Shown here piece after piece: positions 30,163-42,378 of a DNA stretch of 64,000 bases. The notes below the pieces were generated by a model, which worked only from the letters and a program-made list of their open reading frames with translations, was not told where the DNA came from and did not search any database. Source of the stretch: Aphelenchoides besseyi. Taxonomy: Eukaryota; Nematoda; Chromadorea; Rhabditida; Aphelenchoididae. Within the stretch, counting starts at the first letter, position 1, and each line of letters opens with the position of its first letter. The stretch spans positions 2,356,001 to 2,420,000 of the forward strand of contig JAMPIQ010000001.1 in NCBI GenBank assembly GCA_024699855.1, read 5' to 3'. The translations under genes and the position numbers were made by a program.

Positions 30163-31539
30163 ATCGCGATGTAATAACATAGCGCGGAAATGAATAACTA
30201 CGGTGCAAGATCAAAAGAGTTAAGAATGGCTGTTCGCTTTGATGGCTACGAATCGTTGTCTTTAAACTAACATATCCGAATGTAAAATGTACGATAAGCT
30301 ATGCAGAAGACGGATGTTTGTCATGATGTTGGCCGTTTTGAATAAATAGGCAACAGTTTGGCAATTGGTGTTTTGAACTAATTCAATTAGATTAAACAAG
30401 TTTTCAAATGGTGTAAAATAGCTGCAGCTAGTTAGCTCTTCATTGCAATGTTGTTGTGAAACATCAGTTGTGATCTCTATACGACAATAAGAAGTTGCCA
30501 AATGAGCAGTTGATTGCAATGTTCGAATGTTCGGAATCTTGTGAGTATCTTGTTTAATCGATTAAACAATTCAACGAGTTGGATTTCTCTTCCAACAGCC
30601 GTTTACTTGCCTTGTTAGCACTACTACTTCTACGATTCCGATTCGTTCAACGATCTTTATAGCTTGATTTCTATTGTTTAGTCCTCGGGTTATTTTGCAT
30701 GTTAATCAACGTTGATACAACTTCATGACTTGTGGTAATATCAGAAACTTGTCAATAGCTCTTTGTGAGTTCGTTGGATCGTTTAACGAGAACCCGGTAA
30801 GCTCAGCCGTAAGGAACTGAAATGTCTTACTGTAGGCATAAAAGCTTTCAAATTTCCAACAGAATGATTTCTTTCTTAGTCTTAATCATGATCAACACAA
30901 GCTCAGGAATTCAACATGAACACGCAAAACTAATCCTTTCCGCTTGAACCTTATTGTTTCCAGAAAATGGCGCCAAGTTTGTCAAATGGAATGGCACGCT
31001 AAGGATTTCAGGATTCCGGTTGGCATTTTGTTTCCCGAAAATTGCTGTTCATTACACTTTCCTGAACAACTTTAAGCTTCAACCATCAAATATAACTGTA
31101 AATTAGACGAGTCGTTAGGCTTGTTAATTCAGGCCTTTAACACACAGTTGTGTTCAAAGTTTGTTGTCGTGTAACCACTAGTTCGTATGCAACTCTCCGG
31201 CAACGCAAGAAACAATGTTAAACGGAAAGTTGACAATCAGTCTCCAGAGAAGGCGTCGATCTTCTCCTTGATCTTTGAATTTACATGTGATTTTCGGGCT
31301 CATAATTTGAACTCGTTTTTATGGCCCAACGGAAGAAATGACTTTCATTAATTGAGTGCCGTTGAGTTGTCTCGTTGAAAGTTGCATTGTCGTTTATTTG
31401 GCCGTGAACATTTGACGAAATTAAACGAAGTGTCTTCTTGTCGCGGTAGTTCATAGCTTTTTGTGTTGATTAGTTCCATCTTTATAGGTCTCAACGTTCA
31501 TGTCTTTCTTTAGTGTCTTGTAGGATATTTGTTTTAGCA

Positions 31540-32915
31540 ATGACCGAAAAAAAGGCTTTAAAGAAGGATCGCAGTTACATGGCAAATGTGTATGACAGTG
31601 GAGGTTATAAGTTCTGTACTCTTGAAACTCGTTTTTTGGTCATTTTTGGCATGTATACGTTCCAAATTATTGACTTATTTCACCCATTAACTGAGTAAGG
31701 TTTATCGACTTTTCTTGAACATTTATTTAGACTCCTTTGTGGTCCCATTGTCAGAACGGTGACAGATCAAGAATCTTCCATCTCAGAAAAGAAATTCACG
31801 CATATTACTAAAAGTGTTTTTGCGCTGAATCTGAATACTACACTTATGTATTTAAAAGTTGACGGCTCTGATTATTTGGGAGTTTGTGAAATCGACATTG
31901 AACGTTCAGTGGCGGTTGTCAAGCAAATTGTTGCTGTACCACTAGCCGTCAACGCATATAAACTCATCTGGCTTCCAAAATCCCATCCGGCTAATTTGTA
32001 CGACGGATTGATCATAGAATTGGATTGTGTCGGCCCACAACGTAATTATTTACTAGCGAAGATGGAAACCGACGGGAAATTTCAAGTATCACAACTTGAT
32101 GTTCCAACGAGAATGAGAGCAATCGGGTGTTTTGACGACTTTCTTTGCGGCTTAGTTTATAATCAAACTGCACTTATGTTGGGTCTTGCCTACCCCGATC
32201 TTCCCAAACAACTAGATCTGGTCAAGTTTTCGATTTCGACTGGCAAATATGTTCAGGAACCAACAATCAATTGGGAGGTAGTAGGGAAAGTATGCTTTAT
32301 ACGAACTTTCCTTTATAATCTAATTATTCGTTTAGTTATGCCGGATAGAATTCTCGCCGAGCATATGTGGTGTTGGAAGAACACTCGTCGCTCTCAGTTA
32401 CTGTGCGGCAGAATCTCAACAGAAGTTTGTAATGTTAGATCTGAACACGCTGGAATGGAAAAGAATGAGCATTACTTTAAGTCATTTCGTGCTTTCATTG
32501 ACTAGTGATGGAGAACAAGCACTTTTTGTTCGAACTGATAGTAATATCCAAATAAGATTTAATGTTCATCGATTTGTCTTCAAGTAAGTTGAACATAAGA
32601 TTAACAGTTGACAAGAAACTTTCCAGTCAACCCGACAAGCTCTCGGATTTAGTTTGGTTGCGACTGAAACGTATCTTCGATGCTCGGTCTTTCGCTTACG
32701 AGTTTATTCTCAGCCAACTGCCTGCAAATTTCAAACAGAAAAGTCCATTTCCACGGTTGTCGACGTGCTATGATCTGGATCTAGCCCGAACTATGAACTG
32801 GCAAGTTCCTAGACCAAAAAAAAGAAGTCAAAAAACTCAACGTGTTCTCTTATGTGAATATCTGCCATTTGATTGCTTGTGCAATAAACTTCAGTGTGTA
32901 GGCTCTTCAAAATGA
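31540..32915 (+). CDS. 412-residue protein of unknown function (left copy), propeller-like
   Basis: Four exons joined without phase conflict: 31540-31694, 31731-32277, 32336-32583 and 32627-32915. The start MTEKKALKKDRS lies 2 nt behind an acceptor (gttttag). The sequence alternates short hydrophobic strands and turns (DYLGVCEIDIERSVAVV, CFDDFLCGLVYNQTALML, QQKFVMLDLNTLEWKRM), reminiscent of kelch-like or other beta-propellers. This is structural inference, not a family hit. The C-terminal exon (LSDLVWLRLKRIFDARSFAY, PFPRLSTCYDLDLARTM) ends NKLQCVGSSK. No signal peptide or membrane span. The right-arm copy is broken at both ends. Confidence 0.6.
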
Positions 32916-33453
32916 TGAACAGTAACTTCTGAGTCGCTCTCAAAAACAACGTTTACTTTTCTTGTTAGTGTTTGGAAGGTCACAGTAATCCTCTAAAATC
33001 GAATAGGTTTCTTGTTATCTCTTTCACGTTGTCGTGTAATTGAAACAAGTAATCCGTCAGCACGTTAACTTCAATATCTACGAATCAAACGACAACCGTA
33101 GACTCGAGAGCACCGAACTCGCCTACAAGGTCCATTTTGTGTTATAGCAACCAGTGAGAACAAATCGACGTTCCAAGTTCACTGAAGCTGTTCAACGAAC
33201 TCATTTGCGTTCTGTAATCATTGGTGCTTCCACTCAGCTGGACAGTAAACTTTTCTTCAACAGACCGATTCAAAGATCAGATCCTCTCCAAGAACTCACA
33301 TAACAAAAGCAAGTTTACTCAAACATCAATAACAAACTGATATTGGATTAATCACAAACAAAACAGATCACTTGAGATTCCATTATTCTTCCTCCTCGTA
33401 CTCGGCGAGAGCAAAGCGGTTCTTGCGTTGACGTTTTCGTTTGATGTGCAAAC

Positions 33454-33678
33454 ATGATGCTCGCAGCAATGATGGCACTGATCGAATACCAGCAACGTGA
33501 ATTCCAAGATGTAAGGACTCTCGACAATCCAATTCATAATCTTTGGAAATTGAGCGATGAAGAAAAGATGCAAAGACTGAACTTCAACGACGAGTTCGAC
33601 TTCTGGTTCCGGTTTGTTCTTCGAACATTCCGCCAACCAAACCGTCTTATTGTTGTTCACGTCCGAAGTGTCAAATAA
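33454..33678 (+). CDS. ORF of unknown status at inner end of left arm
   Basis: 75 codons, acidic and charged in the middle (NLWKLSDEEKMQRLNFNDEF). The opposite strand is also open (33352-33660) with an alternative frame ending in a basic/acidic tail (KRKRQRKNRFALAEYEEEE). Both versions persist in the other arm with one substitution each, so coding sense cannot be decided. Confidence 0.2.
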   Translation: MMLAAMMALIEYQQREFQDVRTLDNPIHNLWKLSDEEKMQRLNFNDEFDFWFRFVLRTFRQPNRLIVVHVRSVK

Positions 33679-33836
33679 CGAACAGAATAGAGATCAACCG
33701 AACGAACAGTCCAGCAACTAATTCTGCAATCAACACCAAAAAATCTGTACAAAAATGTCGTTTATTTCAACAATCAAATTTACATTGTTGTCTCGCGTTG
33801 ATCTTGTTATTTGGTCTGAAGCTCGTAGAGTTCAGG

Positions 33837-34600
33837 TCCACGGAGATTGCGGATCAATTTCTATAGCACTTCAGTTTTTCATCGAATCCCTCGTTTCCAG
33901 CGGGGTTGAACCCGAACAGAACGATATTGTCTTCCGTTTCGAAACCATTTGCTCCGAAATTCAACTTTTTGGGTTGTTTTTGCGACCATCTTTGTTGCTA
34001 CCGCATGAACAATAAACTTAATTTCTTTTTCATATATTTCAACTCTATACGACACAATGATTCCGTGTTACGGAGACGTCGTGAATAAATCTTCAACATT
34101 CTGAAATTCTTCGCATTGAACATGAACAGTCTAACTTACTTTCCGTAAGAAAACATGAGAACACGCAACCGGCACATATCAACACAAGTCCGATAACAAC
34201 AACGATCCAAAACAGAACGACCTTGGCCCACCATTTAGTGTCGCTGTCCTCGAAGTAGCTGGCCCATTCATCAGTTGCGGTCAGTACACCAAAACATCTA
34301 AACTCCGTCAACAGAGTGGGTAAAGATGTGTGCTTGAGATTCCGCTAAAAAGCTTTATGTTTACATTAACTGTTTACCTTACTTGCGGTACAAGCAACGG
34401 AAGAAAACAAGCACACTTGGTTGTGTTGTAAACAACGAACCACGTGTTTAGGTTTTTATGATCAGAGGTCAAGCGAAAGGCCGCGGAAAGTGATCTGTTT
34501 CTGTCATCTTTTTCACTTGCACGCTCAGTGATACCAGTTGACCATTTTGCTATTTACACGCACTTTCAATTGAACTGTGGACTCAAATTTCTACTCCGCT
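33837..34600 (-). pseudogene. X4 remnant: degenerate X-family membrane-protein pieces
   Basis: Minus-strand exon with RNLKHTSLPTLLTEFRC, matching PNLKQHFPATPLRC of X3. A membrane span follows (WWAKVVLFWIVVVIGLVLI) and the frame ends soon after FLTE. Upstream (34380-34415) is another piece ending CLYRK before a donor like that of X3. The pieces cannot be spliced into one frame, so I treat this as decayed. The right part of the interval (34430-34600) is the 5' region of the M20 gene. Confidence 0.45.
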
Positions 34601-35961
34601 ATGGCTGATAAACTACGTGAAGCAAAGTCAATTGAGGGTTTCTTAGTTGAGTTGATGAAAATCGAGTCCACTACGGAAAATGAAGGTGGTTAAAATAAAA
34701 TGAATGTTATTGATCATTCGAAAGTTTAGGTCAATTGGCCGAGGCCATACGAGAGTACATGAAAGAAAAGAATTGGCATGTTGAGTCACAAAAGATTTCT
34801 TCCAATAGGAAACGTGCGAACTTGCTAATCACTCGTGTGCCATATAAGGAAGCTAAATTGCGAGTTCTGTTTAATACTCATATGGATACTGTTCCTGAAT
34901 ACATTCCTCCTACAGTTGAAAGCGAACGAATCAATGGTCGTGGATCAAACGATGCAAAAGGTCAAATCGCCGCAATGATCTTTGCATTACAGAAATTAGC
35001 TGAAAATCACGAAGATGTTGTCAACGATTGTGGACTTCTACTTGTTGTTGGAGAGGAGACCGATCATGTTGGAATGAAGGTGAACAATTTATGATTTTGT
35101 GATTCATAAGTTTATTTGTAGGAAGCTAATAAGTTGGATATGCATCCTGATTACTTGATTGTTGGAGAACCGTAATGAACCTGCTTATAACCGTCAATCT
35201 AATCAGCATATTTTAGGACAGAGTTAAAATTTGGTCACGCTCAAAAAGGAGCTTTAAAGGTAGGAAAGAACGAATGAAAATATTACGAGTAATCAGTTAG
35301 ATTCGATTGGATGCTAAGGGAAAAGCAGCACACTCAGGGTTCGTAATACAAAAGCATCCAATCCGACTAGTTTGTTTAGATATCCGGAAAGAGGCGAATC
35401 AGCCATTAACAAACTTCTGGATGTATTAAGCGAGTTGAGAAGTCAGTCGTGGGATAAATGCGAATTGATGGGCGAAACAACCATGAACATTGGAAAGATA
35501 GAAGGTGGTCAAGCTCTGAATGCGTTAGCTGAGAAAGCTTCGGCATCGTTGTTCTTTCGAGTTGCTAAATCTGCTGCAGATATTATGGAACGAGTCAAGA
35601 AGATTAGCAAAGCCCATGGAGTCGATGTTGTTGAGTTGGGATTAAATGAGCCTGTTCAACTGACAAGTAATATAACGATCTAGTCATTTGTAAACGTTCA
35701 GTTCAGAACCGCCGAAACCTTATGATAGTTATACGGTCGCTTTCAATACGGATATTCCCTATTATTCACGTAAATCTGATTTGAGAGGATTGTTTTTATT
35801 TGGTGCTGGTAAGACAACAATCTTGTAAATCAAACATGGCTGTTTAGGATCAATAACCAACGCCCATTCAGCCGATGAGTTCATTGAAATTGAGGACTTG
35901 GAGAAAGCAGTTGATATTCATGTTGATTTGGCGTTGAAATTGTTGGAGAAACGCGATTGAA
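34601..35961 (+). CDS. M20 family metallo-deacylase, acetylornithine deacetylase (ArgE)-like
   Basis: Zinc-dependent amide hydrolase of peptidase family M20. Metal and catalytic residues are visible in order: His-x-Asp in FNTHMDTVPEY, Asp in GRGSNDAKGQIAAM, the Glu-Glu pair in LLVVGEETDHVG, Glu/Asp near IVGEPTELKFG, and the late His in SITNAHSADEFIEIEDL. A dimerisation domain with GKAAHSGYPERGESA lies between. About 360 residues, usual for ArgE/DapE-like proteins. The closest recollected pattern (GHAQKGALK, GKAAHSGYPE) is that of eukaryotic ArgE-like proteins of fungi and plants rather than animal aminoacylase-1. Substrate is not determinable. The 3' end probably overlaps the converging acyl-CoA ligase gene. 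Confidence 0.85.
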
Positions 35962-37732
35962 TTTTCCACCGACATAATTTGCCTGATAATGTTCTATCCA
36001 ACTCTTGGATTGTCGCATAGATTTGATCCAAATGTTTGTATCGAACAAAGTTTTCTGCAAGTTTATCATCTAGCTGCTATACAATTGTTTTGCCGACCTC
36101 GAATGAAGTTTAAAATTTGCTCTGTGTCGATTTTGTCTTCTGGTTTTAATTGCACAACACCAAAGAGCTTTCCGTTTTCTTCAAAAACACACGATGCAAG
36201 GATCACTGGAAATTGTTTCTCGATTGCTCGTTCCAACTCAATAGGCGACACTTGCCAGCCACGTATCTTAAAGCAGATTCATTGATCGGTATTAAAGAAA
36301 CTCACTTTGATTATATCCTTGCTACGACCCGTAATGGTAACAGCGCCACTTTCATCCACCGTTGCCAAATCGCCGGTGTTGAGAAATCCATCGGATATAA
36401 AAGAGCTTCTGAAGCGAAGATTTTGAGTTTGAAACACTAATTACTTAGTTTGTTCGCTGTCATTGTCGTAACCACTCATCATCGTTGTAGTTTTAAGTAA
36501 GAGCACGCCTTCAGGACTCAGTTTAATTCGAACTCCGGGCAGTGGAATTCCGCATGAACTTGAATTTGAGTTTTGTTGAAGCGTCTGCATAAAAACAAGT
36601 GTTCCGGCTTCGGTGGTTCCGTAAACTAAAAATAAACATTGTAAGCTTAATAGATCTTATACTTAAGTTGAATGATTCGCGTGTCGCCAATTTTCTTTTC
36701 AACTTGATCTCTCAGCTCGTAGTTCAACTGATCGCCGCCAACGAAAATCAACTTCATGTTCACCCACGTCTTCACAGGAAAATGGACAATTAGATTGAAT
36801 AGAGCCGGCACAATGCTCAATAATGTGACATTGTATCGCTGAATGACTTCCGCTAAATGTTCGTGCACCATCCGGTCCCAAACAATCAGTCGAACACCAA
36901 CGGACAACATCACGAACGCAGTCAACAAACCGCCGGCATGAAAGAACGGTAAGATGCTCAAACAAACGTCTTCGGATGTCAGTTTTGGCATAACCTGAGA
37001 TAAACGAGAGGCTCTGAAACTTTTAACATAAACGTGTTTTGTTGTTTTTAGTTTACGCTGTCACATCCAAATGAGCACAAAGTGATTTGTGAGTGTGAAC
37101 AGCGAGTTTCGGGTATCCAGTTGTACCCGATGAAAAGAACATGATAGCACTCTAAATTCCAGTCTACTGAGATTTTTGTGTAAATTTACCTCCGTATTCT
37201 GAGCGACAGTGTGTTCCAACAAAGTTTCTGTCAAAACGATTTCGTTTTCATTAAAAAATCCAATTGGTGTGTTGTTATCAACGGGCACCTCAAATCTCGA
37301 TTTCAGCCGGGAATCCACCAACAAAACTGAAGCTTGAGCTCGTTCAAGATACTCACGCAGTTCATCTAAAACAGTATGAAGACACTTTTTGGAAGTTCGC
37401 TCTCACTCGTTTTATAGCCGGGATTAATCGGAATGAACACACACTGACAACGCAGTACGGCCAAAGCAAGCAAAAGATAATTAGTGGAATTGGCACCAAC
37501 AATCACAACTCTACTTCCACCCTTTAGTCCAACATTTTTCAACAACTTTTCAAAGGTTGCAACTTTAACGGGAATTTCGCCAAAAGTGATGGCAAGTTCG
37601 TCAAAGTCGACGGTTTGCTGCAACCTCTTTTTGATGAGCTGGTCGTAAGATTCTTACCGCAGCTACAGCCTTTGCATCCAAACGCCTAATGAATGCAAGA
37701 AAGTAATCAGTAAAATTGACGTGGTTATCCAT
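35918..37732 (-). CDS. 4-coumarate-CoA ligase/luciferase-type acyl-CoA synthetase
   Basis: ANL-superfamily enzyme activating a carboxylate through an acyl-AMP. Starts MDNHVNFTDYFLAF (37732). Motifs: P-loop in SAIMFFSSGTTGYPKLAVH, THKSLCAHLD, LPFFHAGGL, VYGTTEAG, hinge and aspartate in FLNTGDLATVDE, ITGRSKDIIK and RGWQVSPIELE. The expected C-terminal catalytic lysine is in TLSGKLCRWKIQ, but that segment is in a +1 frame relative to the preceding NFIRGRQNN. No GT-AG intron bridges it, so the gene carries a frameshift, a sequence error or an unusual intron near 36070-36090. If the SGKL frame is used, the stop is at 35918 and overlaps the M20 gene tail-to-tail by 44 nt. Otherwise it ends at 36066. 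Substrate unknown. Confidence 0.8.
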
Positions 37733-38331
37733 TTTCGTGGTCTTCCAAGCAAAACCACTGAAACGAGTCGGAACTAAAGACTGTCACATAAATTAGCTTC
37801 GATTCTCTGACATGAACCTAATCGCCCAACTGTTGCGCTGATTGAGTTTATTTGGGAACGAAAGGTACAAGATGCGCATTTTAATCTCAAGGACTAATCG
37901 TACATTAAGTAGGAAACAGATGACTAAAATTATGCAGATTTACGACAGCAAAGGATCGTCTAAGAAACACCATCACAGAAAACCGAGTTAAAATAAACTG
38001 AAGAATTTAGAACAAGTGACTTAACATTCAAACAAAATCCTTACTGTAGAATCTTATCAAATGACTTAGAAAAGATGTAAAAAACCTGAATTGAAGACTG
38101 AAAACCACTTTTGGATTAACTCCACTCAAATTTCCCTACGACGGGCATAGAAGCTACGGGAGAAGCAAAAAGGCGATTTTGCTCTCTACTATTCGGAAAA
38201 GAAGTTACAAAAAGATAGTGGAAGAATCGTATTGCTAGACAGTTGAAAGGATGAAGACAGTGACAGATTTGATGTTAAACCAAAGTGGTGTTCTATCTTT
38301 TTCCGAACGTTCACACGATTCGCGTTTTCAA
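37733..38331. other. spacer between two minus-strand genes
   Basis: About 600 nt, no supported coding. It contains the 3' UTR of AP180 and the promoter of the ligase gene. Confidence 0.4.
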
Positions 38332-40593
38332 TCAACCGAAACTGAACGGATCGTTTGTTCCGCCTTGTGGTTGTTGTTGAATTGGCGCTTGTTGAGCGTA
38401 CGGATTGTAATTTTGTTGCGGTTGACCATAAGGTTGGGTCGGTGGTTGCCATTGCTGCTGTGCATACGGATTGTTCATTGCCGTCTGCTGGAACTGACTA
38501 GTGGGAGCGAATGGTTGAATACCGGGATAGCCAGCAAATTGTTGTGGCTGTTGGTTTGGTACCGACCAATTTGGTTGGCTTACACTAAAACATTCAACTA
38601 ATCAAAGACAAAACATTTGAACTTACCCAGAGCTCGGTGGTGCATTGGAAATTGACATATTGCCAACCATATTCGAAAGCGTTTGATCGACACTGTGATT
38701 GCTGCTCGGAGTTCCATTTCCCTGTTGTTTTTGCATATGGGCATCGAAGAACGACGGTTGGTTATAACTTCCATCGTTTGCGGCTAAAAACCAAAGGTTG
38801 TGGAATAAACTTGGATTTCACTTACAAAATGGAGTTTGATTGTAGATTCCGGATGGAATGGATGTGGCAGTGGGCGTGCCCGAAACTGCAGGTGCATTGC
38901 CAAACGGATTAAACGATGATTGAACTGGAGGTTGTTGAGGATTTTGGGGCGGATATCCGACCGTTGCAGCGGAGTTGAAAGGAGCACCGGTGGGCATTTG
39001 TTGTTGAGGAAAACTTGAAGGTGCAAATCCTCCAAATGGATTGGCGGCCGCATTAACTTGCGGCTGTTGAGGTTGAGCTAATGGCGGCGAAGAAGTAAAC
39101 GAAGCGAATGGATTGTTCGAAGCTGCTGAAGCATTTTGTTGTGGCGCCTGCGATTGCTGTTGTAGTGGGGCATCGAAAAAATTCACCAAATCCGGTTGTT
39201 GTTGTTGTGACGGTGGGGTTTGTTGAGCAAATGGATTGAAAGTGCCGGGAACACCGGGACCTTGTTGTCGTCTTTGATCTTCGTATTGTTGCAAACGCCG
39301 TTTTTCGTCTTCCAAGTAACGTTGTCGAGTCATATCATCGATTCCAGCCGAAATATTCATCGAGTTCAACGGCTGTTGCGGTTGATTAGTTAGCTGTTGA
39401 CTGACCATCTAAAACAACGTGTTGAGACGTGCACTCATCTAGCCAACTTACTTGTTGATTGGAAGTTGGTGGAGGTCCTCGGCCTCCTTCCAAATGATAA
39501 ACGTGCGCTTCGAGCGCGTCCAACAACGAGGCGGGAGCACGAGTTAGGTCCGGAATTTCGCCACGATCAATTCCCGCTGATTCGGCAATACGTAAGAACT
39601 CCGATACCTTGTCCAAACGTAGCTACAGAAAACAAGTTCTCATTGTTGTTCTATAGTCCACTTACCAAAAATGACTTATAGAAATCGAGTGCTTCTCTGC
39701 ACTGTTTTTTGTTCATTGAAAAGAATTTCTCCAGTAAATTGATGACTCCATCATTGTAGCAGGCAAACAAACGAATCAAATCGCGGAACAACAAAATAAA
39801 CGAGCAGTTGATCACACTGTTAGACAAGTCGGAGGTCGTAACCTGAAAACTCAATTCGATTCACATCACCTAATCATTTTGGTTACTTGAAACTCCAACA
39901 AAGCGTCGATTTGATTTTGAAGAAGTGGAAAAGTTTTCAACAACTAAAACAAACGGTCGTTGCAGTTAAACGATCGAATGAACGAACCTTATCAGTGGGC
40001 AGCGTACGTAGAAGTCCATCTTCGCGTCCACGTTTCACTTTACAGAAATCGAATGCACACAAACGATAGGTATAAATCTTCTCCGAAATGTATTTGCCAT
40101 AACGACGGACATGATGAGAAACATCATAACCTGAAATTTCAATATAGAATGACTAGTTTTATGCTACACACCCGATGCCAAACTCGCTCCCTGTGCTGTA
40201 GCTTTGTCAAGGAATGAAGTCAAATTGAAGGTTGTGTTGCAGGAAGCAAGATATTGAGAGAACCGTTCATTTCCGTAGCACATCACGTTGTGAATCGTAA
40301 TTAGAGCTTTGTAGACCACAATCCAATTCGGGTTTTGCGTACGTTCGATGAGCAGATTCGCCATGCTCGGAATACTTACATTTGGTTCGTTTGTACAATG
40401 CAAAAGATCTGAAAACTCTAAATCAAAATAAGCCGATAGAACGAAGCCTACAGTCCAAATGTTTCTTTTTTGGCGCCATCAGTTCTTCCGTTGTCGCCTT
40501 GCATATCGTTTTGCCCAACTGAGAGCCGGCAAGCGAATGTTTTGCCGCTATCAACCGATCGGTGATGGTTTGCCCGCCGGTTGTAAAGGGCAT
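38332..40593 (-). CDS. unc-11: AP180/CALM (PICALM, UNC-11 type) clathrin adaptor
   Basis: Endocytic adaptor that binds PIP2 and SNAREs by its ANTH domain and recruits clathrin through a disordered tail. ANTH region: [21 protein letters not shown] is close to the family start, then [20 protein letters not shown] (the KKKHLD lipid site), [20 protein letters not shown] and YKSFL. The tail is Gln/Pro/Asn-rich, with EH-binding NPF motifs (NPFAQ, NPFAS, NPFGG, NPFGN) and DPF near the C-terminus (TNDPFSFG, stop 38332). The ATG at 40591-40593 follows a 5' UTR acceptor (gttgtag) by 3 nt, with its donor near 40641. Length about 600 residues, normal. Identity is certain; the symbol is by homology. Confidence 0.92.
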
Positions 40594-40641
40594 CGGCTAC
40601 AACGGAACGTCAATTACGTTAATTAAAACACCTTGATTACC
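40594..40641 (-). other. unc-11: 5' UTR intron of AP180
   Basis: A good donor (gtaatcaagg) and an acceptor 3 nt before the ATG bound a short intron, implying a non-coding first exon to the right. Trans-splicing at the same acceptor is the alternative. Confidence 0.45.
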
Positions 40642-41526
40642 TGATGTAGAGCCTTCTCTAAACTCTGCATTGTAGAAGGAGCGGAAGCGAGAAAACGCTC
40701 CAGTTTGACCACTAAAATATGGACGAGAAAATGAGAATTGGTCCGAACTTGGACGACACGGTAATCCTACGTCCACAAAATGGAGAAACGCAGACTGTGA
40801 AGTAAAAACCGCGAACCGTAAAACGGGCAAATAGCAGAACACAAATTCTAAACTACGAAGAAGCAAAAATCGAAGAAAATGGGAGGCCACGTCTTCGAAG
40901 AAGACGAGAGAATACATCAACGAAAAGGTCTCTCTTCCAATGCATTCATGGCCAACGGCAAAAGAGCCAACGGGATTCAAATTTGGACGGCAAACAAACG
41001 AACCGAAAGCATTCGTCCTCCATGTTATGGCACACACATGCGCGTCGTCCTGGTTGGTAACTTTTTTCTCTATTGGATCGCTAAACGGACACACGAAGAC
41101 AAATGGAAGCGGAAAAAATCCATAAAACAACCGCACAGACACTCGGAGGTATTTCGAACACGTTCACGAAAATACGCAAAACTACAAATTTCTCTTCTCA
41201 ATCATTTCGTGTCAATCAGATCGCTCGATTCGACGATTGATTTTGATTCCACGCGTTTTTGTCGAGTTTCCGAAACCGCGTAAGTGGTTGGCTGAAAAAT
41301 AAGTTTATATTTTCTATTGGAGATATGAGCAAAAGAATTGGGGTTCTTAACGTCTGCTATCAACCACGAAAGAGCGATGGATTCGCCGAGAAAGCCGATA
41401 AACTGAAACGTACGAATCCAATAAACTGAAGGGCGCAGTCGGGACTTAATTGAGCAACTGGAAAAAACAACTTCATTTATTGTTCTATTAACTTTGAATG
41501 TAAACAAAGTAGTTTCTTCAGTTCCA
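40642..41526. promoter_or_regulatory. divergent promoter region, AP180 and UPF0598
   Basis: About 0.9 kb, open in several frames but without family-like sequence. An acceptor (tttcttcag) ends shortly before the UPF0598 ATG. Confidence 0.35.
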
Positions 41527-42378
41527 ATGGCATGGAAAGATTACACTGTTAAGAGTATGCTCCATTATAAGCAGGGACAATACTCAAAGAACGTCAGAGA
41601 GTACTTTTACAGGTAAGCGAAGGTTCTCCGGTGTTTTAATTACTGATCCAAATGATTGTAGAATTGATCATAACGGGTTGGTGGACTTATAGTTCTTGTT
41701 CACAGAACAGTTTTCAGGTGGTTATTCATGGACAATGCAAAGATGTTCAATTTTACTTCTTGTTTCAAAGGTTTTACTTTCGAATTCGATTGACATTGGA
41801 ACAATTCTAGATGTAAAGTTCTTGAACTTCTTTTTCTCTCGTCTTAAAGTCAATACAACCGGCTATTATCAGACCGAATTTCCGTACATTTCACCATGTG
41901 GACCGGAGCATAACTACGGTAAATTCTTTCACTTTCGTTCTTTTCGTTACCCGGGAAATGAAACGATCATGTAATTAAAGAGCAACTACCATAGTTCGCT
42001 GCGATGACCGACCGATCGTGTTCACAGCGTTGAACGATAAGACGAATCGATGGCAAAGCAATTTCTGTTCGAGAGGATACGATTTTCAGGTTGAACGTTT
42101 CTATCTGAGTAATTGAACGTTATCGTTTTAGCCCGAAAAACTGTGCATGTTCGAGAATGGTCGCTTGTAGTAAGGATCTGTTTGTATCTTCACCTATTTG
42201 CTTAAAACAATCTTGCAGTCACCCATCATTGTTCGATTATGGTCTCGTGCGTTCTCAATTAGCCGACGAATTGTATCCGAACTTTGTTTTCGACTCCAAT
42301 GGCAATCCCACTCATTTCAATTGGCACGGCAAACAATACGAGTTGACTAACGAGCTGCTGAAGTTCGATAAGAAATGA
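41527..42378 (+). CDS. UPF0598 family protein (C8orf82-like)
   Basis: Homologue of human C8orf82; function unknown. Hand-spliced conserved core: SKNVREYFYRIDHNG, WLFMDNAKMFNFTSCFK, VKFLNFFFSRLKVNTTG, FPYISPCGPEHNY, VRCDDRPIVFTALND and LFDYGLVRSQLADEL. All joins keep phase, including exon joins at about 41672-41715 and 42174-42218. The C-terminal THFNWHGKQYELT matches the family's final strand. Starts MAWKDYTV just behind an acceptor-like tttcttcag. Length about 220 residues, as expected. Identity fairly certain. Confidence 0.85.

Larger units (their letters stand above)
29563..33836 (+). repeat. left arm of large inverted repeat (~4.27 kb)
   Basis: Near-identical to the reverse complement of 53815-58092. 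The 248-residue main exon frame is identical in both arms. The few differences seen are mostly single bases and homopolymer-length changes. The outer end is near gatcatacggtgagctgtg; the inner end stops at gagttcagg. The arms are separated by about 20 kb of unique genes. Confidence 0.9.

Noticed and set aside
29563..33836. The arm as an intact transposon
   Set aside because: The two ends are not inverted copies of each other, no transposase or reverse transcriptase is encoded, and the inner breakpoint falls in RWDD1 intron sequence, so segmental duplication fits better.
40597..41142. 181-codon minus-strand ORF next to AP180
   Set aside because: Lies across the AP180 5' UTR intron; composition is biased to Phe/Cys/Arg and matches no family.
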